Source of the DNA: Pseudobowmanella zhangzhouensis
GTDB taxonomy: Bacteria; Pseudomonadota; Gammaproteobacteria; Enterobacterales; Alteromonadaceae
Assembly: GCF_042662685.1 (NCBI RefSeq)
Contig: NZ_JBHSYO010000008.1
Span: 1 to 64,000, forward strand
Direction: 5' to 3'
Length of the DNA stretch: 64,000 nucleotides
Shown: in pieces, positions 27,506 to 36,213 of the stretch
Layout of the letters: every line of letters starts with the position of its first letter
Numbering within the stretch: position 1 is the stretch's first letter
Notes under the pieces: model-generated
Databases searched by the model: none
What the model saw: the letters and a program-made list of their open reading frames with translations, nothing else
Told to the model about the DNA's origin: nothing
Made by a program: the position numbers and the translations under genes

Positions 27506-28405
27506 ATGCCAGGCGCCAGTTTATTAACCCTATTGGATGACATCGCCACGGTACTCGACGATGTCGCCCTGATGAGCAAAACCGCGGCGAAACAAACTGC
27601 AGGGGTGCTGGGGGATGATCTGGCGCTCAATGCCGAGCAGGTCAGCGGCGTACGCGCCGAGCGGGAATTACCGGTCGTATGGGCAGTCACTAAAGGATCA
27701 CTGCTGAATAAAGTGATCCTGGTACCGATTGCCCTGCTGCTCAGTTATTTTTTGCCTCAGGCTATTACGCCTTTGCTGGTTATTGGCGGGCTGTATCTTT
27801 GCTATGAAGGCGTCGAAAAAGTCTGGCACTCGCTGCATAAACCCGACCAGGCGGCGCACCAGGCCGAACTGGATGCCATCGCTGATCCCAATGTGGATCT
27901 GGTCGCGTTTGAAAAAGCCAAAATCAACGGTGCGATCCGTACCGACTTCATCTTGTCGGCTGAGATCATTGTGATCGCCCTGGGTACCGTCACTGGAGCC
28001 AGCCTGCTAACGCAATCCATCACACTGGCGCTGGTTGCCCTGGGTTTGACGCTTTGCGTATATGGTCTGGTGGCGCTAATCGTCAAACTGGACGATATGG
28101 GTCTGGCGTTGGTTAAACGTCATGGTGGCGATGGCAATCAATTCTTGCGCCGTCTTGGTCACGGTTTATTAAGTTTTGCCCCCAGGTTAATGAAATTCCT
28201 ATCGGTTGCAGGCACAGCGGCGATGTTTCTGGTCGGGGGCGGGATTCTGGTTCATGCCTTTGCATTCCTGCACCACTTTTCTCCGGATATAGCCGGTCTG
28301 ACTGGTACCGTCATCAATGCACTGTACGCCGCAGTGTGTGGCGCCATCGCTGGCAGCCTGCTATTGGCGACGAGCGGTCTGTATAGACTGGTAAAAAACC
28401 GTTAG
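27506..28405 (+). CDS. yedI: DUF808 family membrane protein (YedI-like)
   Basis: This 299-residue inner-membrane protein resembles E. coli YedI (305 aa). It has the DUF808 N-terminus MPGASLLTLLDDIATVLDDV with SKTAAKQTAGVLGDDLALN, then several hydrophobic spans (ILVPIALLLSYFLPQAITPL, LVGGGILVHAFAFLHHF). Function is unknown. A strong CGGAGG ribosome binding site precedes the start, and the gene lies 23 bases after putA, so cotranscription is possible. Confidence 0.9.
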   Translation: MPGASLLTLLDDIATVLDDVALMSKTAAKQTAGVLGDDLALNAEQVSGVRAERELPVVWAVTKGSLLNKVILVPIALLLSYFLPQAITPLLVIGGLYLCYEGVEKVWHSLHKPDQAAHQAELDAIADPNVDLVAFEKAKINGAIRTDFILSAEIIVIALGTVTGASLLTQSITLALVALGLTLCVYGLVALIVKLDDMGLALVKRHGGDGNQFLRRLGHGLLSFAPRLMKFLSVAGTAAMFLVGGGILVHAFAFLHHFSPDIAGLTGTVINALYAAVCGAIAGSLLLATSGLYRLVKNR

Positions 28406-28420
28406 TCGACAGACCTTTAT

Positions 28421-28450
28421 GCTAACCTGCTGAAAAACCAGCAGGTTAGC
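28421..28450 (+). promoter_or_regulatory. Perfect 12-bp hairpin at the DUF2785 ribosome binding site
   Basis: GCTAACCTGCTG (28421-28432) and CAGCAGGTTAGC (28439-28450) form a perfect 12-bp stem with a six-base AAAAAC loop. No T-run follows, and the ATG of the next gene is at 28455. The only Shine-Dalgarno-like AGGT of that gene lies inside the right arm, so folding would hide it. It may alternatively act as a processing or 3'-end stability hairpin for the DUF808 transcript. Confidence 0.6.
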
Positions 28451-28454
28451 AGCC

Positions 28455-29330
28455 ATGTCAGCCACGTTATTACTTTCCCTTAACTTATTGAGCGGCACCG
28501 TCATACGCACGGATGAGGAGTGTTTGCGTTATCAGGCTAAAACTCAGTGGCAAGCCGCGAGAAAAGCAAGTATCGCTGCGCCAGAGCCAATTACCGATGC
28601 ATATTGGCATGCGTTATTGAGCTGCCTTGCCAGCACAGACAGCGAACTTCGCGATCAGGTTGGCTACGAAGCGCTTACCCAGTTGCTACGCAATGACATC
28701 CCATCTCCAGCCATTATTGTGCAATTGTTTGACATCCTGGCCAGTGACATTCAAGCTCGCGCCGATAACGCCAACCAGACCTATCTGCCCTTTGCGGTAC
28801 TGGGGTTTGCAGAAGTAATACGCACCGATCGTATCACGCCGCATTTAAGCCCTGCTCAACGTCAGAGGGCGGTGGATTTGATCAGTGACTATTTGCCAAA
28901 CATTCACGATTACCGCGGATTCAGTGACCGCGATGGCTGGCGTCATCACGTAGCGCACAGTGCCGATGTGGTATTGCAGCTGGCATTAAACCCAGCAATT
29001 AACCGGGCGCAGTTAAATACTCTCGCGGAGGCGTTAGCCTCGCAAATACACAATGAGTACCATGCATTTAGCGAGGGCGAGCCTTATCGTCTGGCAAGAG
29101 CAATGGTATATCTGATGATGCATCCAAACGCGACGATGCAGGACAAAACTAACTGGTTAACTGCGCCATTTTCGCGTTATGAACCCGCTAAAACAGACTC
29201 TGTCCATCTCAGACAACGGCATAATCTTCGCTTCGTGTTACTTGAATTGGCTAATCTTTTGAAGGGCGCGCCGGAGGAACTGCAACAAAGCATATTACCC
29301 ATACTGAATAATCAACTCGCGCAGTTGTAA
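28455..29330 (+). CDS. DUF2785 domain-containing protein
   Basis: The 291-residue protein is helical. It has the DUF2785 pattern in its middle: RGFSDRDGWRHHVAHSADVVLQLALNP, with the conserved Asp-Gly-Trp and His-x-x-His-x-x-Asp spacing suggestive of metal binding or a structural core. The N-terminus has a short hydrophobic stretch (ATLLLSLNLLSG) that is too weak to call a signal peptide. Function is unknown. The start codon lies 4 bases after a strong hairpin that contains its likely ribosome binding site. Confidence 0.75.
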   Translation: MSATLLLSLNLLSGTVIRTDEECLRYQAKTQWQAARKASIAAPEPITDAYWHALLSCLASTDSELRDQVGYEALTQLLRNDIPSPAIIVQLFDILASDIQARADNANQTYLPFAVLGFAEVIRTDRITPHLSPAQRQRAVDLISDYLPNIHDYRGFSDRDGWRHHVAHSADVVLQLALNPAINRAQLNTLAEALASQIHNEYHAFSEGEPYRLARAMVYLMMHPNATMQDKTNWLTAPFSRYEPAKTDSVHLRQRHNLRFVLLELANLLKGAPEELQQSILPILNNQLAQL

Positions 29331-29401
29331 TGGTAAAATCCAGTTGCATTTGCATGTAATATCATCGACAGTGCCCTCACAGAGTCAATGAGATCTGGTA
29401 A

Positions 29402-30163
29402 ATGAAGTACCTGACTTATCTGTTATTGTGTTTACTATCCCCTGCTCTGCACGCGCAGAGCGTGACGTTTGTCGCTGAAGACCTTGCCCCGTTTCATTTT
29501 AGTAATACCAACGGCAAAGCCGATGGCATTCTGGTCGATCTGGCGCGTTTATTGTTCAAAGAATCTGGCCTGCACGGTTCAATTGTACTGGTTCCCATGG
29601 CCAGGGCATTGGAGCAAACGCAAAACGTCCCAAACACTTATATGTTATCTCTACTCAGAACACCAGAGCGAGACCCCCATTACGAGTGGATAGGTCAAAG
29701 CTTTGAGGCACAAGCCTACCTGGTCGGTTTACGTGACCGCGAAGATCTGCAGCTAAACGATCTCGACGATGCGAAAAAACTGAAGGTCGGCACGATTCGG
29801 GGTTACAGCACTGAGCACTATCTGAAAAACGCAGGATTTTTCACCGATGAGAACCTGTTGTTAAGCGTCAATAACGACCAACTGTGGGGTATGCTATTTC
29901 ATGGCCGCAGCGATTTGGTGTTGACCAACTTTATTGGGCTGGAACAGGAAGTCCGGGCCGCTGGATTCTCCCCCATGAGAGTGAAACCTTACCTGCATTT
30001 GCCAAATTTTCCCGGTCATCTGTATATTGCGACAGGTCACCACAGTAATCCTGAACAGATGCACAAACTCTCGGTCGCGCTGGCGATAATTAAAGCCACC
30101 GGACAATATCAGGCATTGCTGGATAAATGGCATATCAGTGGAATGAATAAAAAAGGCGACTAA
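29402..30163 (+). CDS. Periplasmic solute-binding protein (family 3-like)
   Basis: The 253-residue protein has a signal peptide ending near LHAQS. The mature part reads as a type-2 periplasmic binding fold: TFVAEDLAPFHFSN, DGILVDLARLLFKESG, KKLKVGTIRGYSTEHYLKNAGF, DLVLTNFIGLEQEVRAAGF. No permease or ATPase gene is adjacent, so it could be an orphan receptor or supply a distant transporter. Its TAA stop lies in the centre of the terminator palindrome. Confidence 0.82.
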   Translation: MKYLTYLLLCLLSPALHAQSVTFVAEDLAPFHFSNTNGKADGILVDLARLLFKESGLHGSIVLVPMARALEQTQNVPNTYMLSLLRTPERDPHYEWIGQSFEAQAYLVGLRDREDLQLNDLDDAKKLKVGTIRGYSTEHYLKNAGFFTDENLLLSVNNDQLWGMLFHGRSDLVLTNFIGLEQEVRAAGFSPMRVKPYLHLPNFPGHLYIATGHHSNPEQMHKLSVALAIIKATGQYQALLDKWHISGMNKKGD

Positions 30164-30177
30164 TTAGTCGCCTTTTT
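30150..30177. terminator. Bidirectional terminator between the solute-binding gene and tkt
   Basis: The perfect palindrome GGCGACTAATTAGTCGCC (30155-30172) has an A-run on the left and a T-run on the right. It can terminate both convergent genes. The stop codon of the solute-binding protein is in its centre. Confidence 0.9.
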
Positions 30178-30192
30178 CAGAGGGTTGATGAT

Positions 30193-32184
30193 TTACAGCG
30201 ACTTCGCTGCTTCAACGATGGCCTCAACGGTGAAGCCGAAATGCTTAAGCAATACGCCACCCGGCGCTGACTCACCAAAGGTCGTCATGCCAATCACTTT
30301 GCCGTTTAAGCCCACATACTTGTACCAGTAGTCTGCATGGGCTGCTTCCACCGCAATACGCTTAGTGACTGCAGCAGGCAGGACTGACTCCTTGTAAGCT
30401 GCGTCCTGTGCGTCAAACACATTGGTGCTCGGCATAGAAACCACGCGAGCCTTTATACCGGCTTGTTGCAATTCTGCCGCCGCTTTGACGCTGATATCTA
30501 CCTCAGAGCCAGTGGCAATAATGATCACATCCGGGCTACCGTCGCAATCCACCAGCACATAACCACCTTTGGCAGCATTGGCCAGTTGAGCGGCGTCACG
30601 AGACTGAGCATTAAGGTTCTGACGGCTAAATACCAGTGCGGTTGGGCCGTCGGTGCGCTCCACTGCCGCTTTCCAGGCTATAGCCGACTCAGCTGCATCG
30701 GCGGGACGCCAGGTCACCAGATTCGGCGTCATACGAAGGTTTGCCACCTGCTCAACCGGTTGATGCGTCGGACCATCTTCACCCTGTCCGATGGAGTCAT
30801 GGGTGAATACGTAAATACTGGGTACGCCCATCAGCGCAGACATACGCACCGCATTGCGGGCATATTCCATAAACATCAGGAAGGTAGCGCCATACGGACG
30901 GAAACCACCATGCAGGCCAATACCATTCATGATGCCGGCCATGCCGAACTCACGAACACCGTAGAACAAGTAATTGCCGCTGGCATCGTCTGAGGTAATG
31001 CCCTTGGAACCAGACCACAGTGTCAGGTTTGAACCAGCCAAATCCGCCGAGCCACCTAACAATTCAGGTAACAGTGGGCTAAAGGCTTCAATAGCATTTT
31101 GTGACGCTTTGCGGCTGGCAATGTTGTCGCCTTTTTGCTGAACCTGTTCAACAAACTGCTGTGCCTGCGTGGCAAAATCTGCCGGCAACTCACCGGCGAT
31201 GCGGCGTTTGAATTCTGCCGCCAGTTGCGGGTGTGCACTCTGGTATGCGGCGAACGCATCATTCCAGGCCAGTTCTTTACCCGCGCCGGCTTGTTTGGCA
31301 TCCCAGCCGGCATACACATCAGCCGGGATCTCGAATGGCGCATGATGCCAGTTCAGGAATTCACGGGCGGCTGAGATCTCGTCATTGCCAAGCGGCGCAC
31401 CGTGACAGTCATGGCTACCCGATTTATTTGGCGATCCAAAACCTATGATGGTTTTACAGCAAATCAGGGTCGGCTTACTGGTGTCAGCTTTGGCCTGCTC
31501 GATAGCGGCTTTGATCGCTTCAGGATCATGGCCATCCACGTCGGCAATTACCTGCCAGCCGTAAGACTCAAAACGCTTAGGCGTATCATCGGTAAACCAG
31601 CCCTCAACATGACCATCAATAGAAATACCGTTGTCATCCCAGAACGCAATCAGCTTGCCCAGGCCCAACGTACCAGCCAATGAGCAAGCCTCATGGGAAA
31701 TACCTTCCATCAAACAGCCATCGCCCATAAAGCAATAGGTGAAGTGGTCAACGATATCGTGACCCGGGCGATTAAACTGCGCCGCTAATGCTTTTTCGGC
31801 AATCGCCATACCCACCGCGTTGCTGATACCCTGGCCCAATGGCCCGGTGGTCGTTTCCACACCCGGTGCATAGCCGTATTCCGGGTGGCCCGGGGTTTTG
31901 GAATGTAATTGACGGAATTGTTGTAATTCTTCAATCGGCAGATCGTAGCCGGTCAAATGCAGCAGCGAATAAATCAGCATAGAGCCATGGCCGTTTGACA
32001 GCACAAAGCGGTCACGGTTAGCCCACTGTGGATTTGTCGGGTTATGGTTTAGAAAGTCGCACCACAACACCTGGGCAATGTCTGCCATGCCCATCGGCGC
32101 ACCAGGGTGGCCGGAATTAGCTTTTTGCACTGCATCCATACTCAGTGCACGAATCGCGTTAGCAAGATCTCGACGTGTCGGCAT
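30193..32184 (-). CDS. tkt: Transketolase
   Basis: Transketolase moves two-carbon units between sugar phosphates in the pentose phosphate pathway, using thiamine diphosphate. The 663-residue product has the same length as E. coli TktA and the same N-terminus (NAIRALSMDAVQKANSGHPG). The cofactor motif runs from FMGDGCLMEG to DDNGISIDGH, with HDSIGQGEDGPTHQPVEQ further on. The ATG at 32184 has a strong AGGAGA site, and longer in-frame extensions have no homology. It is divergent from metK. Confidence 0.97.
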   Translation of the reverse strand: MPTRRDLANAIRALSMDAVQKANSGHPGAPMGMADIAQVLWCDFLNHNPTNPQWANRDRFVLSNGHGSMLIYSLLHLTGYDLPIEELQQFRQLHSKTPGHPEYGYAPGVETTTGPLGQGISNAVGMAIAEKALAAQFNRPGHDIVDHFTYCFMGDGCLMEGISHEACSLAGTLGLGKLIAFWDDNGISIDGHVEGWFTDDTPKRFESYGWQVIADVDGHDPEAIKAAIEQAKADTSKPTLICCKTIIGFGSPNKSGSHDCHGAPLGNDEISAAREFLNWHHAPFEIPADVYAGWDAKQAGAGKELAWNDAFAAYQSAHPQLAAEFKRRIAGELPADFATQAQQFVEQVQQKGDNIASRKASQNAIEAFSPLLPELLGGSADLAGSNLTLWSGSKGITSDDASGNYLFYGVREFGMAGIMNGIGLHGGFRPYGATFLMFMEYARNAVRMSALMGVPSIYVFTHDSIGQGEDGPTHQPVEQVANLRMTPNLVTWRPADAAESAIAWKAAVERTDGPTALVFSRQNLNAQSRDAAQLANAAKGGYVLVDCDGSPDVIIIATGSEVDISVKAAAELQQAGIKARVVSMPSTNVFDAQDAAYKESVLPAAVTKRIAVEAAHADYWYKYVGLNGKVIGMTTFGESAPGGVLLKHFGFTVEAIVEAAKSL

Positions 32185-32378
32185 AAATTCTCCTGTTACA
32201 AAGCTGCCGCGAAAAATAGTTGAACATTCTGACCCAGCAATGCCGCAACTGCAAACCTCAAACACCCTAAAACGCAGGCTTTGGCAAATTACGCATAATT
32301 CATCACCAATCTGATCCAAATGAGTATTTGTGCGGTATTCACCTGCGTTTTGCATTCTGGCAGCAAAACTTAACAGAT

Positions 32379-32402
32379 GGACTTTTAGACGTCTAGACGG
32401 AA
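32379..32402 (+). promoter_or_regulatory. MetJ operator (tandem met boxes) upstream of metK
   Basis: A perfect met box, AGACGTCT (32387-32394), is followed directly by AGACGGAA (5 of 8 match) and preceded by GGACTTTT (5 of 8). MetJ dimers bind adjacent 8-bp boxes cooperatively with S-adenosylmethionine as corepressor. The array lies about 84 bases before the metK ATG, where repression by the gene's own product would act. metJ itself is not in the window. Confidence 0.85.
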
Positions 32403-32485
32403 ATACTGGCAAAGCGCTCATCCATCCGTTAAACTTGCCGCCATTATGCTTGGCTATGCCTCGCTTCTTGTTTTTAGGAAATACC

Positions 32486-33631
32486 ATGGCAACACATATT
32501 TTTACCTCTGAATCTGTTTCTGAAGGCCATCCGGATAAGATCGCCGATCAGATCTCTGACGCGGTGCTGGATGCAATCCTGACTCAGGATCCCAAGGCGC
32601 GCGTGGCGTGCGAAACCTTTGTTAAAACCGGTATGGTGCTGGTTGGCGGCGAAATTAATACCCATGCCTGGGTGGATATCGAAGAGCTGACCCGCAGCAC
32701 CGTGCGTGAAATCGGCTACACCCATTCTGATATGGGTTTCGATGCAGACTCATGCGCAGTATTAAACGCCATTGGTAAGCAATCGCCTGATATCAATCAG
32801 GGTGTCGACCGCGAGCGTGAAGAAGATCAGGGTGCTGGCGATCAGGGCCTGATGTTCGGTTATGCCAGTAATGAAACCGATGTGTTAATGCCAGCGCCGA
32901 TTACCTATTCTCATTTACTGGTTAAACGTCAGGCAGAAGCACGCAAAGATGGCACCCTGCCATGGTTGCGCCCCGATGCAAAATCACAGGTCACGTTCGT
33001 GTATGAAAACGGCAAGCCAGTGGGCATCGATGCAGTGGTATTGTCTACCCAACATTGTGATTCCATCAGTACGGCTGACCTGCGTGAAGCGGTGATGGAA
33101 GAAATCATTAAGAAAACCCTGCCCGCGCAGTGGTTAACTGCCAAGACTAAGTTCTTTATCAACCCCACTGGCCGCTTCGTTATCGGTGGGCCTATGGGTG
33201 ACTGCGGCCTGACCGGACGTAAGATCATCGTGGATACCTACGGTGGTATGGCGCGTCACGGCGGTGGTGCATTCTCAGGTAAAGATCCGTCAAAAGTTGA
33301 CCGTAGCGCCGCGTATGCGGGGCGTTATGTGGCGAAAAATATCGTTGCAGCTGGTCTGGCTGACCGTTGTGAGATTCAGGTGTCTTACGCAATCGGTGTC
33401 GCGGAGCCAACCTCAATCAGTATTGAAACATTCGGTACCGGTAAAATCAGTGAAAACAAACTTGTTGATTTGGTGCGGGAAAACTTCGATCTGCGTCCAT
33501 ACGGCCTGATTAAAATGCTGGATCTGGAGCGCCCAATCTACAAAGCAACGGCGGCATACGGCCACTTCGGCCGTGAAGAATTCCCATGGGAAGCGACCGA
33601 CAAAGCCGAAGCCCTGCGCGCTTCACTTTAA
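32486..33631 (+). CDS. metK: S-adenosylmethionine synthase
   Basis: MetK makes S-adenosylmethionine from methionine and ATP. The 381-residue product has the usual length and the motifs SEGHPDKIADQISDAVLD, GAGDQGLMFGYA and GGGAFSGKDPSKVDRSAAY. The ATG at 32486 is preceded by AGGAAATACC. It is divergent from tkt across about 300 bases that hold a MetJ operator, and is followed by a clear terminator. Confidence 0.98.
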   Translation: MATHIFTSESVSEGHPDKIADQISDAVLDAILTQDPKARVACETFVKTGMVLVGGEINTHAWVDIEELTRSTVREIGYTHSDMGFDADSCAVLNAIGKQSPDINQGVDREREEDQGAGDQGLMFGYASNETDVLMPAPITYSHLLVKRQAEARKDGTLPWLRPDAKSQVTFVYENGKPVGIDAVVLSTQHCDSISTADLREAVMEEIIKKTLPAQWLTAKTKFFINPTGRFVIGGPMGDCGLTGRKIIVDTYGGMARHGGGAFSGKDPSKVDRSAAYAGRYVAKNIVAAGLADRCEIQVSYAIGVAEPTSISIETFGTGKISENKLVDLVRENFDLRPYGLIKMLDLERPIYKATAAYGHFGREEFPWEATDKAEALRASL

Positions 33632-33643
33632 TCGTAAATCAGT

Positions 33644-33672
33644 AAAAAGCCGCTCAACAGAGCGGCTTTTTT
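33644..33672. terminator. Intrinsic terminator between metK and the TPR-like gene
   Basis: AAAAAGCCGCT and AGCGGCTTTTTT form an 11-bp stem with a six-base loop and run on into Ts on one strand and As on the other. It serves metK and the convergent gene at 33675. Confidence 0.92.
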
Positions 33673-33674
33673 GA

Positions 33675-35297
33675 TCAAGCAAACGTTTGCTCTACCCGCA
33701 CCTGTAACTGCCGAACCTGACTTTTCTGGTCACTGGAGCCATGCTCGTTCAGATAATTGAGCAACTCACTGAGTCTGACTCCCTGATATTCTTTACGGCG
33801 TAACTGCACCATGATTTCAGCCATCAAACGCTTCAGGTCCAGATTGTCCGGCGCCTGTGCTACCGCGTAATGGACCCTGCGCATTGCCCGGTAATTTAAG
33901 CCGCGCGCTTGCAGTACCTTCGCTACTTCGCCATACCAGCGAGCGTCGCCATCCACCCCGGCTAAGCGTTGCATCACCCGTTGCCAGACAATTTCGATAT
34001 TGATCAATTCCGGACAGGGTTCCAATGCCGATACCAACCCGTCAACCCGCGCCAGGCAGGTCAGGGTGATATCTCGCATGCCCAGCACCACAGCGCAGGC
34101 TGCCTGTAATAATTGCACCACAATATTCGGGTGACGCGCGGTCTTAGCGTGCAACTCTTTTAGATGAGTACGTAATTTTTCTGCCGGCGCATTCTCCTGC
34201 AAAGCCAATAACAATAAATTGATAAACACCGAATACTTTTGATAATAGAAACCACGCTCTCCGGCCTTATTCTGTTGGATAAACTCCGCCAGATGACCAC
34301 GCGCCAGCTGTACTTCTTCTTTTTTCCTGTCGCTATCGATCAAACACAATAAATTGATAACTTTGTAGGCGAATTCTAATGCCTGCCGTGGGTAATTATT
34401 GCTTTGTTGAGGATCGGCAGCCGCACTTAATGTGTTGTATAAGGTTTGTGCGCGTGACAGACCGTGTAAACAATATTCAACCACCAGTTGTAATTGCATG
34501 GTGGTGGCATCATTGCTGATTTTTGTTAATTTGGTCAGAGTCTGTTCCGCGGCGGCCAAATCATGTCGGTTTACATCCAGCAATATCTGATAACTGAACG
34601 CCTTTTCCTGAAACGCTGCACCGGTAATTTGGGCGCTGAGTAAGGCATCTAAGCGCTCATTTTCGGCGATCAGATACAAAATAAACGCCATGCCATTTAA
34701 GCCATCATTGCCACCTATCTGCTCAATCATTTCCAGCGCTTTATCCACATGCCCATTGATAAACAGCATGCGCACCAGTATCAAATTCAGGTTTTCCTGT
34801 AATTTATCCTCCACGGCACTAGATTTGGCTTGTTTAACTGCCTGTAAAATGGCGCGCGGATCCTGTTGTTGTAATGTAGACACCACATTTTGCAATGATT
34901 TCAGCGCATCCAATGTGTGGCGCAGAGCGATGTCTAACTGGTCATCATTAACCGGCGTGTCAATCACCTCTGTACTTAAAAAACGATAAGGCAGGCTACT
35001 CAGTAATGGCTCCGGTGAACTGGCGCTGATAATAAATTTGCACCAGGGTGGCAGGGCGTTATGCATTGTCACGTGACGAATCAATTCACGCGCGGTTTCT
35101 CCAGCAGGCAAACATTCATGAATAATCGCCACCTGGACATCCTGGTGGTTTTGATTGTGGATGATATCGGTGCATTCACTGGCTTTAATATTTACAAATG
35201 ACCAATTCCGCAATGCCCTAACCACCTGTTTTAAATGGGGTTCGGGCATCACAACCAGAATGGAAATTTCACGGGTTTCCTGAACAGTAAATGGCAA
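33675..35297 (-). CDS. Pseudo-receiver plus helical-repeat (TPR-like) protein
   Basis: The 540-residue cytosolic protein has an N-terminal ~120 residues that read as a receiver-like fold (ISILVVMPEPHLKQVVRAL, VQVAIIHECLPAGETARELI). The usual phospho-acceptor Asp is replaced by His-Glu in IIHECLP. The rest is alpha-helical with TPR-like repeats (LILVRMLFINGHVDKALEMIEQ, RHDLAAAEQTLTKL, LNYRAMRRVHYAVAQAPDNLDLK). It starts with TTG, supported by a GGAG 6 bases upstream. It resembles response-regulator/TPR proteins of vibrios and Shewanella. Likely a protein-interaction adaptor; partner unknown. Divergent from loiP. Confidence 0.75.
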   Translation of the reverse strand: MPFTVQETREISILVVMPEPHLKQVVRALRNWSFVNIKASECTDIIHNQNHQDVQVAIIHECLPAGETARELIRHVTMHNALPPWCKFIISASSPEPLLSSLPYRFLSTEVIDTPVNDDQLDIALRHTLDALKSLQNVVSTLQQQDPRAILQAVKQAKSSAVEDKLQENLNLILVRMLFINGHVDKALEMIEQIGGNDGLNGMAFILYLIAENERLDALLSAQITGAAFQEKAFSYQILLDVNRHDLAAAEQTLTKLTKISNDATTMQLQLVVEYCLHGLSRAQTLYNTLSAAADPQQSNNYPRQALEFAYKVINLLCLIDSDRKKEEVQLARGHLAEFIQQNKAGERGFYYQKYSVFINLLLLALQENAPAEKLRTHLKELHAKTARHPNIVVQLLQAACAVVLGMRDITLTCLARVDGLVSALEPCPELINIEIVWQRVMQRLAGVDGDARWYGEVAKVLQARGLNYRAMRRVHYAVAQAPDNLDLKRLMAEIMVQLRRKEYQGVRLSELLNYLNEHGSSDQKSQVRQLQVRVEQTFA

Positions 35298-35427
35298 ATC
35301 CTGCTCCTATTGTTACAACCATGTGTAAATCTAGTCATAAACATTTCTTTCTGCATGGCTGAGTGAGACTGGAGCAAAAAAAAATATTAACGCACAATAG
35401 TGACTCAACGAATGCCAAGGAACCGAC

Positions 35428-36210
35428 ATGAAAAAGATCGTATTTGCCCTGCTCACCGCCTCCCTGATAGCAGGTTGTGCCAAGTCCCCCACCGGCCGTA
35501 CGCAACTGAAGTTATTCAGTAGTAATCAGATGGATGCCATGGGTGTACAAGCATTCGACGGCATGAAACAGGAACAAAAAATCGCCAATAAACCAGTACA
35601 AAACGCCTATGTACAATGCGTTGCCAAGCATGTCGCCGCGCAGGTATCCCAGTCAGTGTTTGCTGGTGAATGGGAAGTGGTGGTGTTTGATGACGAGCAG
35701 GTAAATGCATTTGCCCTGCCCGGCGGCAAAATAGGCGTGTATACCGGATTACTCAATGTAGCCAAAAATCAGGATCAGCTGGCCGCTGTTATTGGTCACG
35801 AAGTCGGCCACGTGATTGCGGAGCACGGCAATGAGCGCATGTCTATCGCCACCGCACAGACACTGACCCTGCAAGTGGTCGATGCCGCACTAAAAACTAA
35901 CGATGTGGCACATAATCAGGAGATTATGGCGGGCCTAGGATTAGGCGCACAGATCGGCGTGCAACTGCCCTTTAGCCGCACTCATGAGTCCGAAGCCGAT
36001 ATTATTGGCCTGGAACTGATGGCCAAAGCCGGTTTTAACCCACAGCAAGCTGTGGATTTATGGCACAATATGGATGCGGCCAGTGGTGGTCAGCGCCCCA
36101 TGGAGTGGTTATCAACCCACCCGGCGCCCGCCAGCCGTATTGAGAAACTGCAGGAGCATATGCCTGTTGCCCTGAGTTTGCGTAGTAGTAACCGTCCACG
36201 TTGTGAATAA
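35428..36210 (+). CDS. loiP: M48 family metalloprotease lipoprotein LoiP
   Basis: LoiP (YggG) is an outer-membrane zinc protease induced by low osmolarity in E. coli. The 260-residue product has a lipobox (LIAGC), the zinc motif HEVGHVIAEH and the third-ligand region SRTHESEADIIGLELMAKAGF. The region near tkt matches E. coli, where loiP follows tktA. It has a good AAGGAA ribosome binding site, and rsmE starts 3 bases after it. Confidence 0.9.
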   Translation: MKKIVFALLTASLIAGCAKSPTGRTQLKLFSSNQMDAMGVQAFDGMKQEQKIANKPVQNAYVQCVAKHVAAQVSQSVFAGEWEVVVFDDEQVNAFALPGGKIGVYTGLLNVAKNQDQLAAVIGHEVGHVIAEHGNERMSIATAQTLTLQVVDAALKTNDVAHNQEIMAGLGLGAQIGVQLPFSRTHESEADIIGLELMAKAGFNPQQAVDLWHNMDAASGGQRPMEWLSTHPAPASRIEKLQEHMPVALSLRSSNRPRCE

Positions 36211-36213
36211 TCC

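Noticed and set aside
32185..32487. In-frame upstream extension of transketolase
   Set aside because: It would run through the metK control region and the MetJ boxes; the AGGAGA at the 32184 start and the length match with E. coli TktA decide the start.
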